64,000 bases of DNA from Caecitellus pseudoparvulus (GCA_965644315.1 CBFFRQ010000095.1:1-64000), one strand, 5' to 3'; shown: positions 27,001 to 39,252, counted from the stretch's first letter. Made by a program: numbers and translations. The notes: generated by a model from the sequence alone, not told the origin.

Positions 27001-30000
27001 CACCCGACACCGCCAGCCCGCCCGTCGCGCCGCTCACATCTGACACGCCCACACTCGTCAGCCGCGGCGTCACACTCACGACCTCACCAGCCACCAGCCC
27101 CGCGCTCCCCCGCGCCTCCATGCGCACCGTCACCACCACCGTCTCAGCCACCCCATTCGACGTGTCGCTGTTCGTCACAGTGCCCAGGGACACCGTCGCG
27201 CTCAGGCCGTCCCCCGACACCACGCCCCCAGATGCCACGACGCCCCAGCTCCCAACCACATCCGTCACAACCGACCCGCTCGACGCCGCCACGCTCACCA
27301 CGTCCGTCAAGAACACAGGCGACTGTGGGCTGCTCCACCCGCCCAGCGACACCTCCACCACGCCCGAGCTCGTCACGCCCTCAGGCACCACCACAGTCAC
27401 CTCTGCCTCCACCACACTGCCGGAGAACACCTCACGCGGCGCCGCGCTGCCACTTGCGCCCGCCGTCGCAGCATCCAGGAACGACTCCACAATGGACATG
27501 GACGGAGCATGCACAGTCATCACCACTGGCGTCATGTCCACCACGTTGCTCGCAGCCACCGCACTCGTCTCAGACGTGCTCGTGTACGGCACAGTCACAA
27601 CCAAGGCGGGCAGGTCCACCGCACTCTCCACGGTGCCCTGCACAACCAGCTCCACCTCCACATCTGCTGTGGCACCCAGCGGCAGCTGGCTCATCAGCTG
27701 CACCACGCCGTCGCCGTTCGCAGCCGTCACAGCACCAGCTCCGAGGGACCCACCGCCCACCAGCACGTCCACCACCGCCATCTCACCCCCAACCACCATG
27801 GACGTCACGTTCGCACTCACGTTGAAAGCAGCCGCTGCGCTCGCACTCGCGTGCCCCACAGTCCACGACACGCGCACCGTGTCACCCGCGTCCACGCTGG
27901 ACCCCGGAGATGGCAACCATGTCGGACCACTCACCACCTCCAGCTCAGGCAGCACCAGCGTCAAGTTGTATGGCACACCCGACACCGCCAGCCCACCCGT
28001 CGCGCCGCTCACATCTGACACGCCCACACTCGTCAGCCGCGGCGTCACACTCACGACCTCACCAGCCACCAGCCCAGCGCTCCCCCGTGCCTCCATGCGC
28101 ACCGTCACCACCACCGTCTCAGCCACCCCATTCGACGTGTCGCTGTTCGTCACAGTGCCCAGGGACACCGTCGCGCTCAGGCCGTCCCCCGACACCACGC
28201 CCCCAGATGCCACGACGCCCCAGCTCCCAACCACATCCGTCACAACCGACCCGCTCGACGCCGCCACGCTCACCACGTCCGTCAAGAACACAGGCGACTG
28301 TGGGCTGCTCCACCCGCCCAGCGACACCTCCACCACGCCCGAGCTCGTCACGCCCTCAGGCACCACCACAGTCACCTCTGCCTCCACCACACTGCCGGAG
28401 AACACCTCACGCGGCGCCGCGCTGCCACTTGCGCCCGCCGTCGCAGCATCCAGGAACGACTCCACAATGGACATGGACGGAGCATGCACAGTCATCACCA
28501 CTGGCGTCATGTCCACCACGTTGCTCGCAGCCACCGCACTCGTCTCAGACGTGCTCGTGTACGGCACAGTCACAACCAAGGCGGGCAGGTCCACCGCACT
28601 CTCCACGGTGCCCTGCACAACCAGCTCCACCTCCACATCTGCTGTGGCACCCAGCGGCAGCTGGCTCATCAGCTGCACCACGCCGTCGTCGTTCGCAGCT
28701 GTCACAGCACCAGCTCCGAGGGACCCGCCGCCCACCAGCACGTCCACCACCGCCATCTCACCACCGACCACCATGGACGTCACGTTCGCACTCACGTTGA
28801 AAGCAGCCGCTGCACTCGCACTCGCGTGCCCCACAGTCCACGACACGCGCACCGTGTCACCCGCGTCCACGCTGGACCCCGGAGATGGCAACCATGTCGG
28901 ACCACTCACCACCTCCAGCTCAGGCAGCACCAGCGTCAAGTTGTATGGCACACCCGACACCGCCAGCCCACCCGTCGCGCCGCTCACATCTGACACGCCC
29001 ACACTCGTCAGCCGCGGCGTCACACTCACGACCTCACCAGCCACCAGCCCAGCGCTCCCCCGTGCCTCCATGCGCACCGTCACCACCACCGTCTCAGCCA
29101 CCCCATTCGACGTGTCGCTGTTCGTCACAGTGCCCAGGGACACCGTCGCGCTCAGGCCGTCCCCCGACACCACGCCCCCAGACGCCACGCCGCCCCAGCT
29201 CCCAACCACATCCGTCACAACCGACCCGCTCGACACCGCCACGCTCACCACGTCCGTCAAGAACACAGGCGACTGTGGGCTGCTCCACCCGCCCAGCGAC
29301 ACCTCCACCACGCCCGAGCTCGTCACGCCCTCAGGCACCACCACAGTCACCTCTGCCTCCACCACACTGCCGGAGAACACCTCACGCGGCGCCGCGCTGC
29401 CACTTGCGCCCGCCGTCGCAGCATCCAGGAACGACTCCACAATGGACATGGATGGGGTTCGAATCTCAACAGTCGCATTCGTCGCGTTGGTGGAGAGAGC
29501 CGCCGCGGGATATCCGGGCTGGGCGGCGCTGGGATGCGACAGGTATGAAGCAGAGAACGAAGGCGATACAAATGTCGCGCTCTCTGCGTCAACGTACACC
29601 ACCGCGTCAATGTCCACGACCGCCATCACACCAGGAGCGAGACTGCTGAGCGTTGCCAGGAGCAAGGGGGAACCAGCGCCGCCTGGCCCATTCCCAGCGC
29701 TGGCAAGTCCAGCAACTGGGTCACCTGCAACATTCGCTGAAAACACCGTGACGCTGTCAACCTGCACACGCTCGATGCGATAGTAATCGGACAGCAGGGC
29801 AGCATCGTACAGAGCAAGGGAGCGGGCATTCGAGGCGTTCTGCCCGCTGCCCGCCTCCAGGGTAGCTGTGAAGGAGAGGGAGTCGCCTGCATCCAGCGGC
29901 CCAACTGATGCTGGGGCACTGCTCAAAGTCACCGTCGGGCCAGCGATCTGGACTGATGCGGAGGCTTCCGTCAGTACTTGATAGGGGCCCAGCGGTGGGG

Positions 30001-32898
30001 CATTTGGGGCTTGAGTGCCAGTCGTTGATAGCGTGTACCCCAGGCTTGCAGTGGCAGAGACAACCCCTCCCACCAACGCGGATGTTGGCACAGCCGCTCG
30101 AAACACCACTGTGAAAGAGCGGGAGGCGGCAGCAGAGTTCCGCAAGGTCCCGAAGTCAATGACGATGGAATCTGCGTTGACAGTCGTCGCTCCTGCAACA
30201 TTGCCAGCAGAGAGAGTTGTGGAAGAGAAAGATGGCGGGTTGTGGGCCAGCACGTCACCGGAGGCTTCTGTGATGCTGTCAACCGCGATCAGACTCAGTG
30301 TGTCCTCAGGGGCGCCTGTCAGCCCGACCCCAGCCAGGGCCAGGGTTAGTTGTGCTGAGTGCAGAACGCCGGTAAAGGGCAGCGTGATTTGCGTGGTGAA
30401 GGAGACGGTTTCCCCAACCACCACGAAGGGCGGGTCGCTACCGCCGAGGTCCCCCGACACTGACAGGCCCTGAGCCAAGGCATTGTTCGTTTGCACCCAC
30501 TGGGGCGGGAAACCTGTAAAGTCCACGACGCTGGGAACAGCCAGTGTCACGTTGAAGTTCGGGTCTGTGTCCCCCAGCGGGCGGACAATGTCGAAGCCAT
30601 GCGTGGCAGACAGCACAGGCAAGGGGACAAGCTGGGCCTGCCCAGCTTCCATGTCAGGCACGCTCACTGTCACGAGCACCGTCGTCACGAGCGTTTCTGG
30701 GTTGTCAAGGGTGAACACGGCCCCAGGCACGCCGGAAGCGGTTGCGGCCGCAGCGGCAGCCGTGCCAGCGGCTGCATCTCCATTCACAACCACGGCGGAA
30801 ATGGTGTACTCGCCTGCCGCTGCAGTCGCGTCGACAAAGGCCACTTCCCGCACGACCACATCCAAGGCAGGGTCAGCCCTGCGAGTCAGCGTCACTGAAT
30901 AGGTGATGGCACCCGGCCGCGTCGTGAGAAAGGCATTGTTGGCCTCAACCTTCACAGAGGAAAAGACTTGCCGTGGGTAGTACGTAATGGGCTCAGGGAA
31001 CGTGGAGAACATCCCACAGGAACCAGCGTTGGACAGGGAGAGGTTAGCCTGCGGCTCCAGGGCTGACGTCGGCAGGCTGGACAGCTCCGACCGCTGGGGT
31101 AGCGTGCACACCACGGCCGAATCGTTGAGGAACTGGGGCCTGCTGAGGATGGTGTTGTTCTCTGGCTCTCCATCCAGCAAGGTGGAACAGAACAAGTTCG
31201 GGGACTGCTCAAAGTCAGCGCCTTGCACGAGCACTTCCAGCTCAGCGTCAGAGGCGTCTTCCCACAGCGTCAGGGGGGACGCCGAAATGAGCGGCGGCGC
31301 CAGCACGGCATCTGGCTCGGGGATGAAGAGCTGCACAACGAGGTTGCGCGAGATGGCGTTTGCGTTGTCCACTGCGAAGAAGGACATGGAGTAGGAGCCC
31401 GTCTGGGCCGGGGTGGGCGTCCAGTCGAAGCTGAGCACGAGGGGGTTGGCCGTTGGCGCATTGGTGTGCGTGAGGGTCGCCCCTGGCGGCAGGTCAGATG
31501 ACGTGATTTCAATGTCATCGCAGACGTCGATGCCGTCCACTGCCGTGATGTTGAACTGCAGCGACTCCCCGAGCAGCACGCACTCGGCGAGCGTCTCTGA
31601 CACGAGGGAAGTCGTGATATTGGGGGCGTTGTTCTCCAAGCACAGCGCGGAGTTCGTCTTGCAATTCGTGGTGCCATCCTCCAGACAGTCCACGTCGTCG
31701 CCGCACTGGTAGCAGTTGTTGCCGCCAGTGCACCCCATGCAGTACTTGTCTGGTTCGACGACTTCCACGAGGAAGTCCACCACGCTGCGGCAGCTGCCGT
31801 CGGAAACCACGATGACAACTGGGTGCAGGGCGCCAACAGAGGACTGCGTGGCGTCAAAAGTGATCAGGCCGGTCTCGTTGTTCACCGAGACGCCGGCAAA
31901 CTGCTCGATGCCGCCGTCTTCCGAGCCGTCAGCGAGTCGGAATGTCACGGGGTCATTGTTCCGGTCTACCACCGGCAGGAACCAAGTCACCACGCGGGCA
32001 TTGCTGACAAGCTGAATGGGCACTTGTGTGGAGACGGGGCAGGAGTTGATGAAGGACCTGCCGTACGTGTTCAGGTCCACTTCGGTCCACAGGTTCCACG
32101 CGCCGTCTGTAAGGGGGGCAAGGGAAGCGAGGAGTGGCCAGGCACCACCCAGGCGCCTCGGGCAATACGCTGCACCTACCTGCCCCGTTAGCGAGCGTGC
32201 TGATGCGGCAGCAAGACTGGTACGAGACGTAGTATGGGTCTCCAGGCGGGTTTGCGGCAGTGTACGTGTGTGTCCACGTCTTGGTGCCGATGATGTAGTC
32301 GTCTGCGTTGTTCTGGGCCGTGACGACGTAGTCATTCAAGTCCTCGGAGGTGGAATCATCATGGTCAAATGACCCCTGTGCAGGCGGGCGGCGTGAAGCG
32401 TTCCGTACAGAGCGTAGCTGCTGCTGGGCGTGACACGGTGAAACGCTGGCGAAGCCTGCGGCGGACCCAGCACTCGCTCCCCACAGTCGAACAACAGCGC
32501 CGGAGGCATGACTCACGGAGTGATCATAGGTGTCTCCAACATTGGGATTGGGGTTGAAGTAGGTTCTTCGCCTGCAGAGTGGGGAGGGGAGCCGGGTTTG
32601 CTGAGGACAGGTCGCGGCAACCTGCACTGCGTCAGCACACACCATGCAATAACAGCGGTGAACTCGATCGTCAAGTCATTCACATCCGCGCCAACGTGCT
32701 GCCATGATAACTTGCCGAACCTGTGAACTCGAAAAGGGCGCGTGTGGTGCGTTTGGACGGCCTGACAGGCAAACATCAACGAGTGTCAGCGAGGGTAAAC
32801 CCCCGACACGCGGCACCGAGGAGCACCAGGCCCACGTTCCAGCATGGCACACGATGGGCAGCTGTCGGGCATTTTACGCATCTACATAGGGCTTTCAT
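15098..32898 (-). CDS. Giant (~5,800 aa) repeat-containing multipass surface protein
   Basis: Deduced exons: 32898-32801 (tentative signal-peptide exon), 32720-32643, 32571-32517, 32375-32180 and 32106-15098. Phases are compatible throughout (about 5,811 residues). The N-terminus has a module with FGKLSWQHV, then FTAVIAWRRTYF, then YQSCCRISTL. It is followed by Cys-rich CMGCTGGNNCYQCGDD, an Ig-like segment (DWTPTPAQTGSYSMSF) and a Calx-beta-like stretch. About 4,000 residues of repeated beta-rich domains follow (VVEAEVTVVVPEGVTSSG type; LGTVTNSDTSNGV recurs in many degenerate forms). Near the end are EGF-like cysteines (CSGNGRC, CVCDDGWMGGACC, ~18095-17760), a TSP1-like segment (WSNFT, then TRTREVLIPPAYGGAACP) and about nine membrane helices (17430-15300) with a basic/Ser-rich loop. 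It is probably a cell-surface adhesion or structural protein. The first exon uses an unusual GTTTAC donor and is the least certain part. Confidence 0.85.
25000..29455 (-). repeat. 975-bp tandem repeat array inside the giant gene
   Basis: Four nearly identical 975-bp units (325 codons) plus a partial fifth, with equivalent positions spaced exactly 975 bp apart (for example 26169, 27144, 28119 and 29094). The units differ by scattered single bases (gcc/ccc, aca/gca and similar). Each encodes two linked beta-rich domains, beginning SIVESFLDAATAGASG and including TWLPSPGSSVDAGDTVRVSW. Because the period is a multiple of three, unit gain or loss keeps the frame. The low divergence suggests recent expansion or ongoing gene conversion. 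GC richness and repetition also leave a 1,311-codon antisense frame open, which is an artefact. Confidence 0.95.
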
Positions 32899-33797
32899 GG
32901 CTGCCCGATCCCACCCGCCGCCACGGCGCGTGCTACAACGCTGCCTTCCTTTGGAACGCTGGGTGCAGCGTTTTGCCCCCTGCCTGCACTTACCGCCAGT
33001 GCGTGCCTTGCACGGCGCCGAGAAGTGCCAAGAGGCACAGAATGACACATGTGTGCATCCTGTGTACTTCCTGGTACGATGAAAGCTGGCCGAACGTGCG
33101 GCTGGGAGTCCAGCAGCGCCTCGAAGCTGTCCACGCACGCCCAGCTCAGCTGCTCCGACGAAGCAATGGTCCACGGAGCACTGCAGGCAGCAGGATCAGA
33201 ATGCAGGGTAATCAAGCTCATCAGCAGCAAGACTTGTTCGTGATTAAGTTATTGTGTTCCGCATCTACCAGATGTGCGCCAGCACGCAGTCCGGCTTTGC
33301 CCCGCTCACGTGCGGGCTCGACGTCGGGAGAAGTCGTGGCCTGGCCCGCTGCCTCCACGCATAGCGCGCGCCTACAGAGCACCGCAGCTCACCACAGACT
33401 GAAACGCGTCGTATTCGGGGTTATCATACACTGTTCCGGTCAGACAAAGACCTCTTGTTGTTGAACTTCATCGGCTCGCAGGGCAACCAAGTGGCAAAAC
33501 ATGGGCGCAACACACAGTGTGTAGGCCCTGGCTGAGGTACCGCTCACTTTCTAGGCGAAACTGGTGCTGTGTACTTCAAAATAAACAAAAAATCTTGCTG
33601 GGGGCAACTGTACTGCACCCCCTTCCTTTAGGCACACTTGCCTCATTCGATTACGCTCCGCTCAGCTGGCACTCTTCAGCTTCAAACTGAAGCAGCTGTT
33701 GGCGTTTCATGAAACCCGGCACGGGGACTGTGTTTGTGCTCACAAGCGCTTTAGGATTGAGTCCTTGCGCCCTGCTCTCTGAGATAGCCGTTGCAGC
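32899..33797. other. Intergenic region between the surface-protein gene and RecQ
   Basis: Divergent intergenic space of about 0.9 kb. A 206-codon plus-strand frame (32844-33464, with ATG) overlaps the proposed first exon of the surface-protein gene. It has no recognisable family, skewed composition and no clear signal, so I do not call it a gene. The stretch near 33580-33600 (AATAAACAAAAAATC) is locally AT-rich. No tRNA was identified. Confidence 0.5.
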
Positions 33798-36700
33798 ATG
33801 AAAGACAACATAGAAAAACACCTCAAGGAGCTCAGGACTTCCACGCCGGGCAGTGGGGCGCTCAAACGGTGTGTGCCGGCGTTTCACACGCAACACTGTA
33901 CTTCTCGCACACAACGCCGATCCCGTTTTCCCCAGCTCTGGATCGAGGCAGCCACTCTGCAGTCTTCGCAAGGCCAACATTGACCCGCAACATGTGTCCA
34001 CGAGCCCACTCAAGGCGCTATCGGCGTGGAAACCGGCCAGCGCTGCCCCTTGGCCCGTCCCGCCTTCCTCCACCGCTGCTGAGCAGCCAGCCCGTGCGCC
34101 GGCCCGGCACCACGCAGGCCAGCACGAGAGGCAGCGCCCAGCCCCACAAGGACCCAGAAGTGATATTCAAGACTCTGCCCTCGCTGCCCTCGCCCTTCCG
34201 ACCGCGGCGGGAGGCAGCGGGCAGCTCGGCAGCTCCGCTCGCCGAGCCGCATTGGGCGTCGCGTCGTCAGCACCAGCAGAGAAGCCAGGCCCTGAGGCAG
34301 CGCTTGCAGCATTGTCCCGGGATCTCATCACCTGCATTCATTCTGGCGCGCCGCTGCAGCTACCAGCAGTGCAGCGCTACAACGCTCTCTTGCGCCTGGC
34401 CCAAGGTGCCAGCGGCGGAGCACAAGGTGCCAGCGCTAGCGGCGGAGCTCATGAAGCCAGCGCTAGCGGTGGAGCAGTGGCGGTGCCGCTGGCGTCTCCT
34501 GTGCAGCTGCCTGTGGCAGCCGAGGCGCCCCCCGCGCACCGCCCTGCCTCAAGCGGCTCCTGCGGCCACCTTGGTCGCTCCACCGCCTCCATGGCTGTCG
34601 TGGCGGCACTCACGGAAGGAGGCGGCGAGCGAGGGGGCAGTGTCTCTGCCTCCAGCGCAGCAGGAGGTGTGGCAGCTGCCCCTGCGGCAGTACAAGCTGC
34701 ACCGCCGCCCCCCCCTCCACCCGCCACGGCGGCGACAGTGCCACCTGCCCAGGAGTGGGCCATCTCTCGTCAGTACAGCCTGGCGCAAGGCGTCTGGGCG
34801 CGTCTGCGGAAGGAGAACTTCGCTCGCTTCGGCCACCGTGGCTTGCGGGGGCAGCAGCCCGGGGTCATGGCAGCTGCCCTGGCAGGGAAAGACGTGTTTG
34901 TGCTCATGCCCACTGGCGGCGGGAAGAGTCTGTGCTACCAGCTCCCAGCAGTCGTGACAGGCGGTCTGACCGTCGTGGTGTCGCCGCTGCTGTCCCTCAT
35001 CCACGACCAGGTGGCCCACCTGCGAGCCATCAGCGTCGCGGTGCAGCATCTCAGCTCTGAGCAGGACGATGGAGAGCGCAGACTGGTCATGGACATGCTG
35101 TGGGACATGGCGACGGGGCAGGCTGCTCCTGGACAGCGGCCCCTGTACCTGGCAGAGCCTTCCAAGCCGCCGGCCGTGGAGCCTGTGAACTTGCTGTATG
35201 TCACGCCCGAGAAGGTGAACCAGTCCCCCGCCTTCCAGCGCCTGCTTGCAGCGCTGTACGATGTGGGCAAGCTGAGCCGCTTCGTCATTGACGAGGCGCA
35301 CTGCATCAGCCAGTGGGGGCATGCGTTTCGACCGGACTACATGGCACTGGGCAAGCTGAAGACAGCCTTCCCCGCCGTGCCCCTCATGGCGCTCACCGCG
35401 ACGGCAACACACAGCGTCGTGCATGATGTCGTGTCGAATTTGGGCATGTCAGCAGATGCTGCCGTGTTCAAGCAGTCGTTCAACCGACCCAACTTGCGGT
35501 ACGAGGTGCGGAAGAAGACTCAAGGCGCGCTCATCGGCAAGAACGGCAAGGTGGGGGGTGTCGCCAAGCTCGTCGTGCAGTACTTGCAAACCAGGTGGTG
35601 TCGGAAGTCTGCCGGGCCCGCTGCCGCACAGGCTTCAGGCGCCATGGTGCCGGAGTGCGGCATTGTGTATTGCTTGAGTCGCCAGGAGTGTGAGGACATG
35701 TCCAACGCCATCAACATCGCGTTCGGCGCGCCCACCGATGCCGAAGTGTATGCGGCAGAGGCGCGTGGCGGCCGCCTCAGCCGCAGTCGCATTGCCACTC
35801 ACTACCACGCGGGATCCAGTCACAAGGCGGCCAACCACGAGGCGTGGTCAGGGGACAGAGTGCCTGTCATCTGCGCGACTGTGGCGTTTGGCATGGGCAT
35901 CAACCGGCCCGATGTCCGCTTTGTGCTGCACAGCAGCATGCCCAAGAGCGTCACGCACTACTACCAGGAGTCGGGACGGGCAGGGCGGGATGGAGAGCCC
36001 GCTACCTGTGTGCTTTTCTTCTCACACTCGGACAAGGGCAGGCAGGAACACTTGATCCGGGAGAGCACGACGTCCCGAGCCTTGGTGCAGCATCAGCTAG
36101 ACCAGCTGGCGTCCATGGTGAACTACTGCAACTCCTTCGGCTGCCGGCGCCACGCCATCGTGTCGTACTTCGGAGAGGAGTTTGATGCCACCCTCTGCGC
36201 CGGCACCTGCGATAACTGCAGGGCAGGCGTGACCAGTGTCGCCACGGACGTCACTGAGGCCGCCAAGCTCGTGGCGGCGGCAGTGCAGGGCAGCCCTGGC
36301 GTCTTCACCATGAAGCAGCTCGCGACGGTGTTCCGGGGCGCCTCTTTCGACAAGCGCAACCGCGAGCGCATGGAGCGCCTGCGAGGCGACAGCCCAGCCC
36401 TGGCTGCCTTGTGGGGCGCTGGCGCCCGATGGAGCAAGGCGGAGGTGGAGCGCGTCATCTTCGCGCTGACCATGCAGGGCGTGCTGCAGGAGCAACGCGT
36501 CACGAACGCAGCGGGGTACGGCAACGACCGCGTGTTTGGTGGGCCACAGGCTGCCGCTCTGCTGGCTGGTCGCATCACCGCCACGGTGCGGTTTGAAGGC
36601 GCGCGGCAGAAGCCCGCGGCAGCCCGTGCGCAAGCGCCTGCGCCCGCCCCACAAGCGGTGGCGGCGGCGCCCAAACCCACGACACAAAGAGCAGCGGGCA

Positions 36701-37428
36701 GCCAGGCCAAGGTGCGACCCATGGTGAACCCCATGCCGCGCCTGCCAGCGACGGCGAGCCTGACGACACCCGAGACGCAGGCGGTGCCCGGAGCAGAGGA
36801 GGTGGAGGATTCGGTGCAGGGGCTTGCCCTGACGCAAGCAGCAGAGGACGAGCATGGGGGCGTGGACAGCGACACGCTGGCGCCGTTCCTCACCACTGTG
36901 CTGGGCGCGCCACATCGGGCGCTGGCGCTGTACCAGCAGCTGTGGCCTGCATTCGTCACTGCCGTGCACAAACACAACGAGGTCAAGTTGGCGGGGGGGC
37001 AGCGGGCCATGGTGCAGGCGCCAGGCCAGCACATCTCCAAGGCAGCCATGAAAGCCATCGCCTGTGCTGCGCCCACGGAGGAGAGCGCCCTGGCAGCAGT
37101 GGAGGGCGTTGGCACGACCCGTGCCAGGCGGTGGGGCTCCCTCCTGCTGCCCCTCATCCAAGCCTTTCTGGACCGGGAGGAGGGGGGAGGGGGTGTGCGA
37201 GCAGAGACCGCTTCTCCAGCCCCAGGCGGCGGCGGCGGCGGCGGCGGACGGCCTGACAGCGGCAAGTCTCCGTACTTCCTAGGAGGGGGCAAGCGGCCGT
37301 TGGAGGGGACGGGTGACGGCGAAGCACCATCACACCACCAGCACAAGCGCAGCGGCAGCAGTGCCCCCGCAGCGGTGCCCAGCTCCATGTCTTCACTGGA
37401 GGACGACTTTGCCGCCCTCTTTGGCTGA
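33798..37428 (+). CDS. RecQ-family DNA helicase (BLM/Sgs1-like)
   Basis: ATP-dependent 3'-5' helicase used in recombination and replication-fork repair. Proposed exons: 33798-33868 (MKDNIEKHLKELRTS) and 33936-37428, about 1,187 residues. The 67-bp intron is in phase; without it the long frame has no upstream ATG. After a low-complexity Ala/Gly/Pro N-terminus come motif 0 (FGHRGLRGQQ), Walker A (MPTGGGKSLCYQLPA), the DEAH box (DEAHCISQWGHAFRPDY), motif III (ALTATAT), motif IV (GIVYCLSRQECED), and motifs V-VI (FGMGINRPDVRFVLHSSMPK, YYQESGRAGRDG). An RQC zinc site follows (CNSFGCRR, then CAGTCDNC). Near residues ~1020-1100 there is an HRDC-like domain (KAAMKAIACAAPTEESAL), then a Gly/Pro-rich tail. 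The set RecQ core + RQC + HRDC fits BLM/Sgs1-type enzymes. The stop codon overlaps the convergent neighbour's end by 36 bp. Confidence 0.93.
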
Positions 37429-39252
37429 GGCAGGGTGGGTGGGCAGCTGGGACAGCGTGACCTGCACTGGCCCAACGCCACCGCCCGCGACGGAGCTGCT
37501 GTGCCAGCTGCGCGCAAAGTTGTCCACCACCACGCCCTCGTCAGGCACCGGAACTGTGGCGCCTTCCTCGGCTCCCTCCTGAAAGCTGTGCACGAGGGTA
37601 CTGTGGCCCAGCTCAGCGTCCATGAGCTCCTCAGCCGCCGCCGCCAGTTGCCGTGCATCCGGCGCAGTGGCCTCCCCCTCGCTGTCACTGCCGCTGTCCA
37701 TCCACGCGCCGCCCAGCGCGTCCCAGCGGGCAGCCGCTTGCGCCACAGCGCTGAGGAGGGGGTCCCCGCCCCCCCCTTGTGGTGCTTCGACACCCCCCCC
37801 TTCGGAGTCGGAGGAGCCCCCCCCCTCCGAGTCAGAAGAAGCATCCCCCGCCTGGGCCGCCTCGCCTGCTCCCACGCCACTGCCCACGCCCTCAGGGCCG
37901 TGCTGACTGTCTAGAAATGCAAGCAGCTGCGGCAGCGCTGCCTGTGCGTCCGCCCCCCCTGCCTGCTCTGCGTCCTGCTGCTGCAGTGCCTCGAGCCACG
38001 CCCAGCTGTCCACCATGCCAGGATCAGGCGCATCAGGAACAAGCTCTGGTGCTGTGTGTGCTGTCTGCCCGCCTTCAGTGGAGGAAGCAGAGGTGTCCGC
38101 GGCGGCCGCCTTGCCGCTCATTCGCTCGCCCTGGGACACGCCTGCCGCCGCAGCGACCACTGCCAAGCGACTGGAAAGGGCCTCTGCCCAACCCACCTCG
38201 CCGTCCACGAGGCTGTGCAGAGCTGCCAGCCCCTGTGTCAGCTGCACGCCCAGCCGCAGCTCCCAGGCGCGACTGTGTTCCGGCTCCAACACCGCCCCCA
38301 GTGACACCCCCTCCAAGGCCCGGCTAGCACCCGCCACGGCCTCGAACACTGGCCCAGGCATGTACTTGTGCGGCCTGCACGGACTGCAGGCCAGGGCAGC
38401 GGCCGCTGGGCGGGGCAGGCACAGAGCCACTGTGGGCCACTGGTCCACATCCAAGCCGGTGTGGTCTGAGAGGCAGGGCAGGTACAGCGGCTGCCGGCGC
38501 ACGGCAGGCGTGACGAGACCGTGGCCAGCAGCCTCGGCTGCCGCTGTGGCCAGCGCTGGCGCTGCGCGCAGAGCTGCTGCCGCTGAGGGGGGCAGTCTGA
38601 CCACAAGGCGCTGGGTGCCTGAGAGGGGGGGGCGTGCCGCCACACGAGCTGCAATGCAGGCCTTGACGTCAGGGCCTGCGGCCGTGTCAGGGCTGTGTAC
38701 AGCGCTCCCGGCCGCCGCCAGGGAGGGGGGGCTGCCCTCCAGGCGGGAGGGGGGTACCAGGTGTACTGCGCCATGCGCCAGTAGCAGTCTGTGTGGCGCT
38801 GTCAGCGGCGTGCACCAGGCAGGCAGGGCGTGGGCCGCTTCCACAGCGAGGAAGTCGCCATCTCCATCCACGGCGTATGCCCGGACAGAGGGAAGGCGCG
38901 CGGTGGCAGCCAGTAGCGCCGCCACCACCTCCCACTCAAGCCCCGAGTGCCCGCTGTGCGCCACTCGCCCAAAGACAGCAGGCTGCCCCGGCGACGGGTG
39001 CTGCCGCAAGAAAGCCCCAGATAAGCTGGGACCTGAGGTAATGCAAATGTCAACGTAAATCTCGCTCCATGGCCCACCCAGGGTGGGGCTGAAGGCCAAG
39101 GCAGCGTCCAGCTCCCGCCGCATGGCCTCTGCGGAACTTGCCTCGGCGCCCTTTGAGGCACTCCACAGCACGAACTCCATGAGGTCAGGCGGCACTTGCA
39201 CCGCCATGATGTCAAACGGCTCAGTGTCAAACTGGGGCTCGTCCGCTGCCAT
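37393..39252 (-). CDS. ECD: Ecdysoneless / SGT1-family protein
   Basis: Intronless, 619 residues from ATG 39252. The N-terminal third carries the family signature LEWEVVAALLAATARLPSVR, then VDGDGDFLAVEAAHALPAWC.P and a G.VHLVPPS strand, matching the ECD/SGT1 pattern in which D-D-G-F-LIEAA-LP-W precedes HLIP. A later RLGVQLTQGLAAL segment also fits. The C-terminal third is acidic and Ser-rich (SDSEGGG repeats), as expected for the transactivation or phospho-regulated tail. In animals and fungi the family acts in pre-mRNA splicing with PRPF8, in cell-cycle control and in p53 stability; here only family membership is inferred. It overlaps RecQ tail-to-tail by 36 bp and shares a 482-bp divergent spacer with the PH-B56 gene. 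Confidence 0.85.
   Translation of the reverse strand: MAADEPQFDTEPFDIMAVQVPPDLMEFVLWSASKGAEASSAEAMRRELDAALAFSPTLGGPWSEIYVDICITSGPSLSGAFLRQHPSPGQPAVFGRVAHSGHSGLEWEVVAALLAATARLPSVRAYAVDGDGDFLAVEAAHALPAWCTPLTAPHRLLLAHGAVHLVPPSRLEGSPPSLAAAGSAVHSPDTAAGPDVKACIAARVAARPPLSGTQRLVVRLPPSAAAALRAAPALATAAAEAAGHGLVTPAVRRQPLYLPCLSDHTGLDVDQWPTVALCLPRPAAAALACSPCRPHKYMPGPVFEAVAGASRALEGVSLGAVLEPEHSRAWELRLGVQLTQGLAALHSLVDGEVGWAEALSSRLAVVAAAAGVSQGERMSGKAAAADTSASSTEGGQTAHTAPELVPDAPDPGMVDSWAWLEALQQQDAEQAGGADAQAALPQLLAFLDSQHGPEGVGSGVGAGEAAQAGDASSDSEGGGSSDSEGGGVEAPQGGGGDPLLSAVAQAAARWDALGGAWMDSGSDSEGEATAPDARQLAAAAEELMDAELGHSTLVHSFQEGAEEGATVPVPDEGVVVDNFARSWHSSSVAGGGVGPVQVTLSQLPTHPASAKEGGKVVLQ

Noticed and set aside
29455-29470. 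T-loop-like GGTTCGAATC string suggesting a tRNA
   Set aside because: It lies inside coding sequence, with no acceptor or anticodon stem around it.
25848-29783. 1,311-codon plus-strand open frame
   Set aside because: It is antisense to the 975-bp repeats of the giant gene. Its Thr/Pro/Ser-rich translation repeats with the same period, and the opposite strand carries clear domains.
32844-33464. 206-codon plus-strand ORF with ATG
   Set aside because: No recognisable family and Cys/Arg-skewed composition. It overlaps the proposed first exon of the giant surface-protein gene.
36123-37880. 585-codon minus-strand frame over the RecQ 3' half
   Set aside because: It overlaps well-conserved RecQ and ECD coding sequence and has a low-complexity Arg/Ala/Pro translation; a GC-rich shadow.
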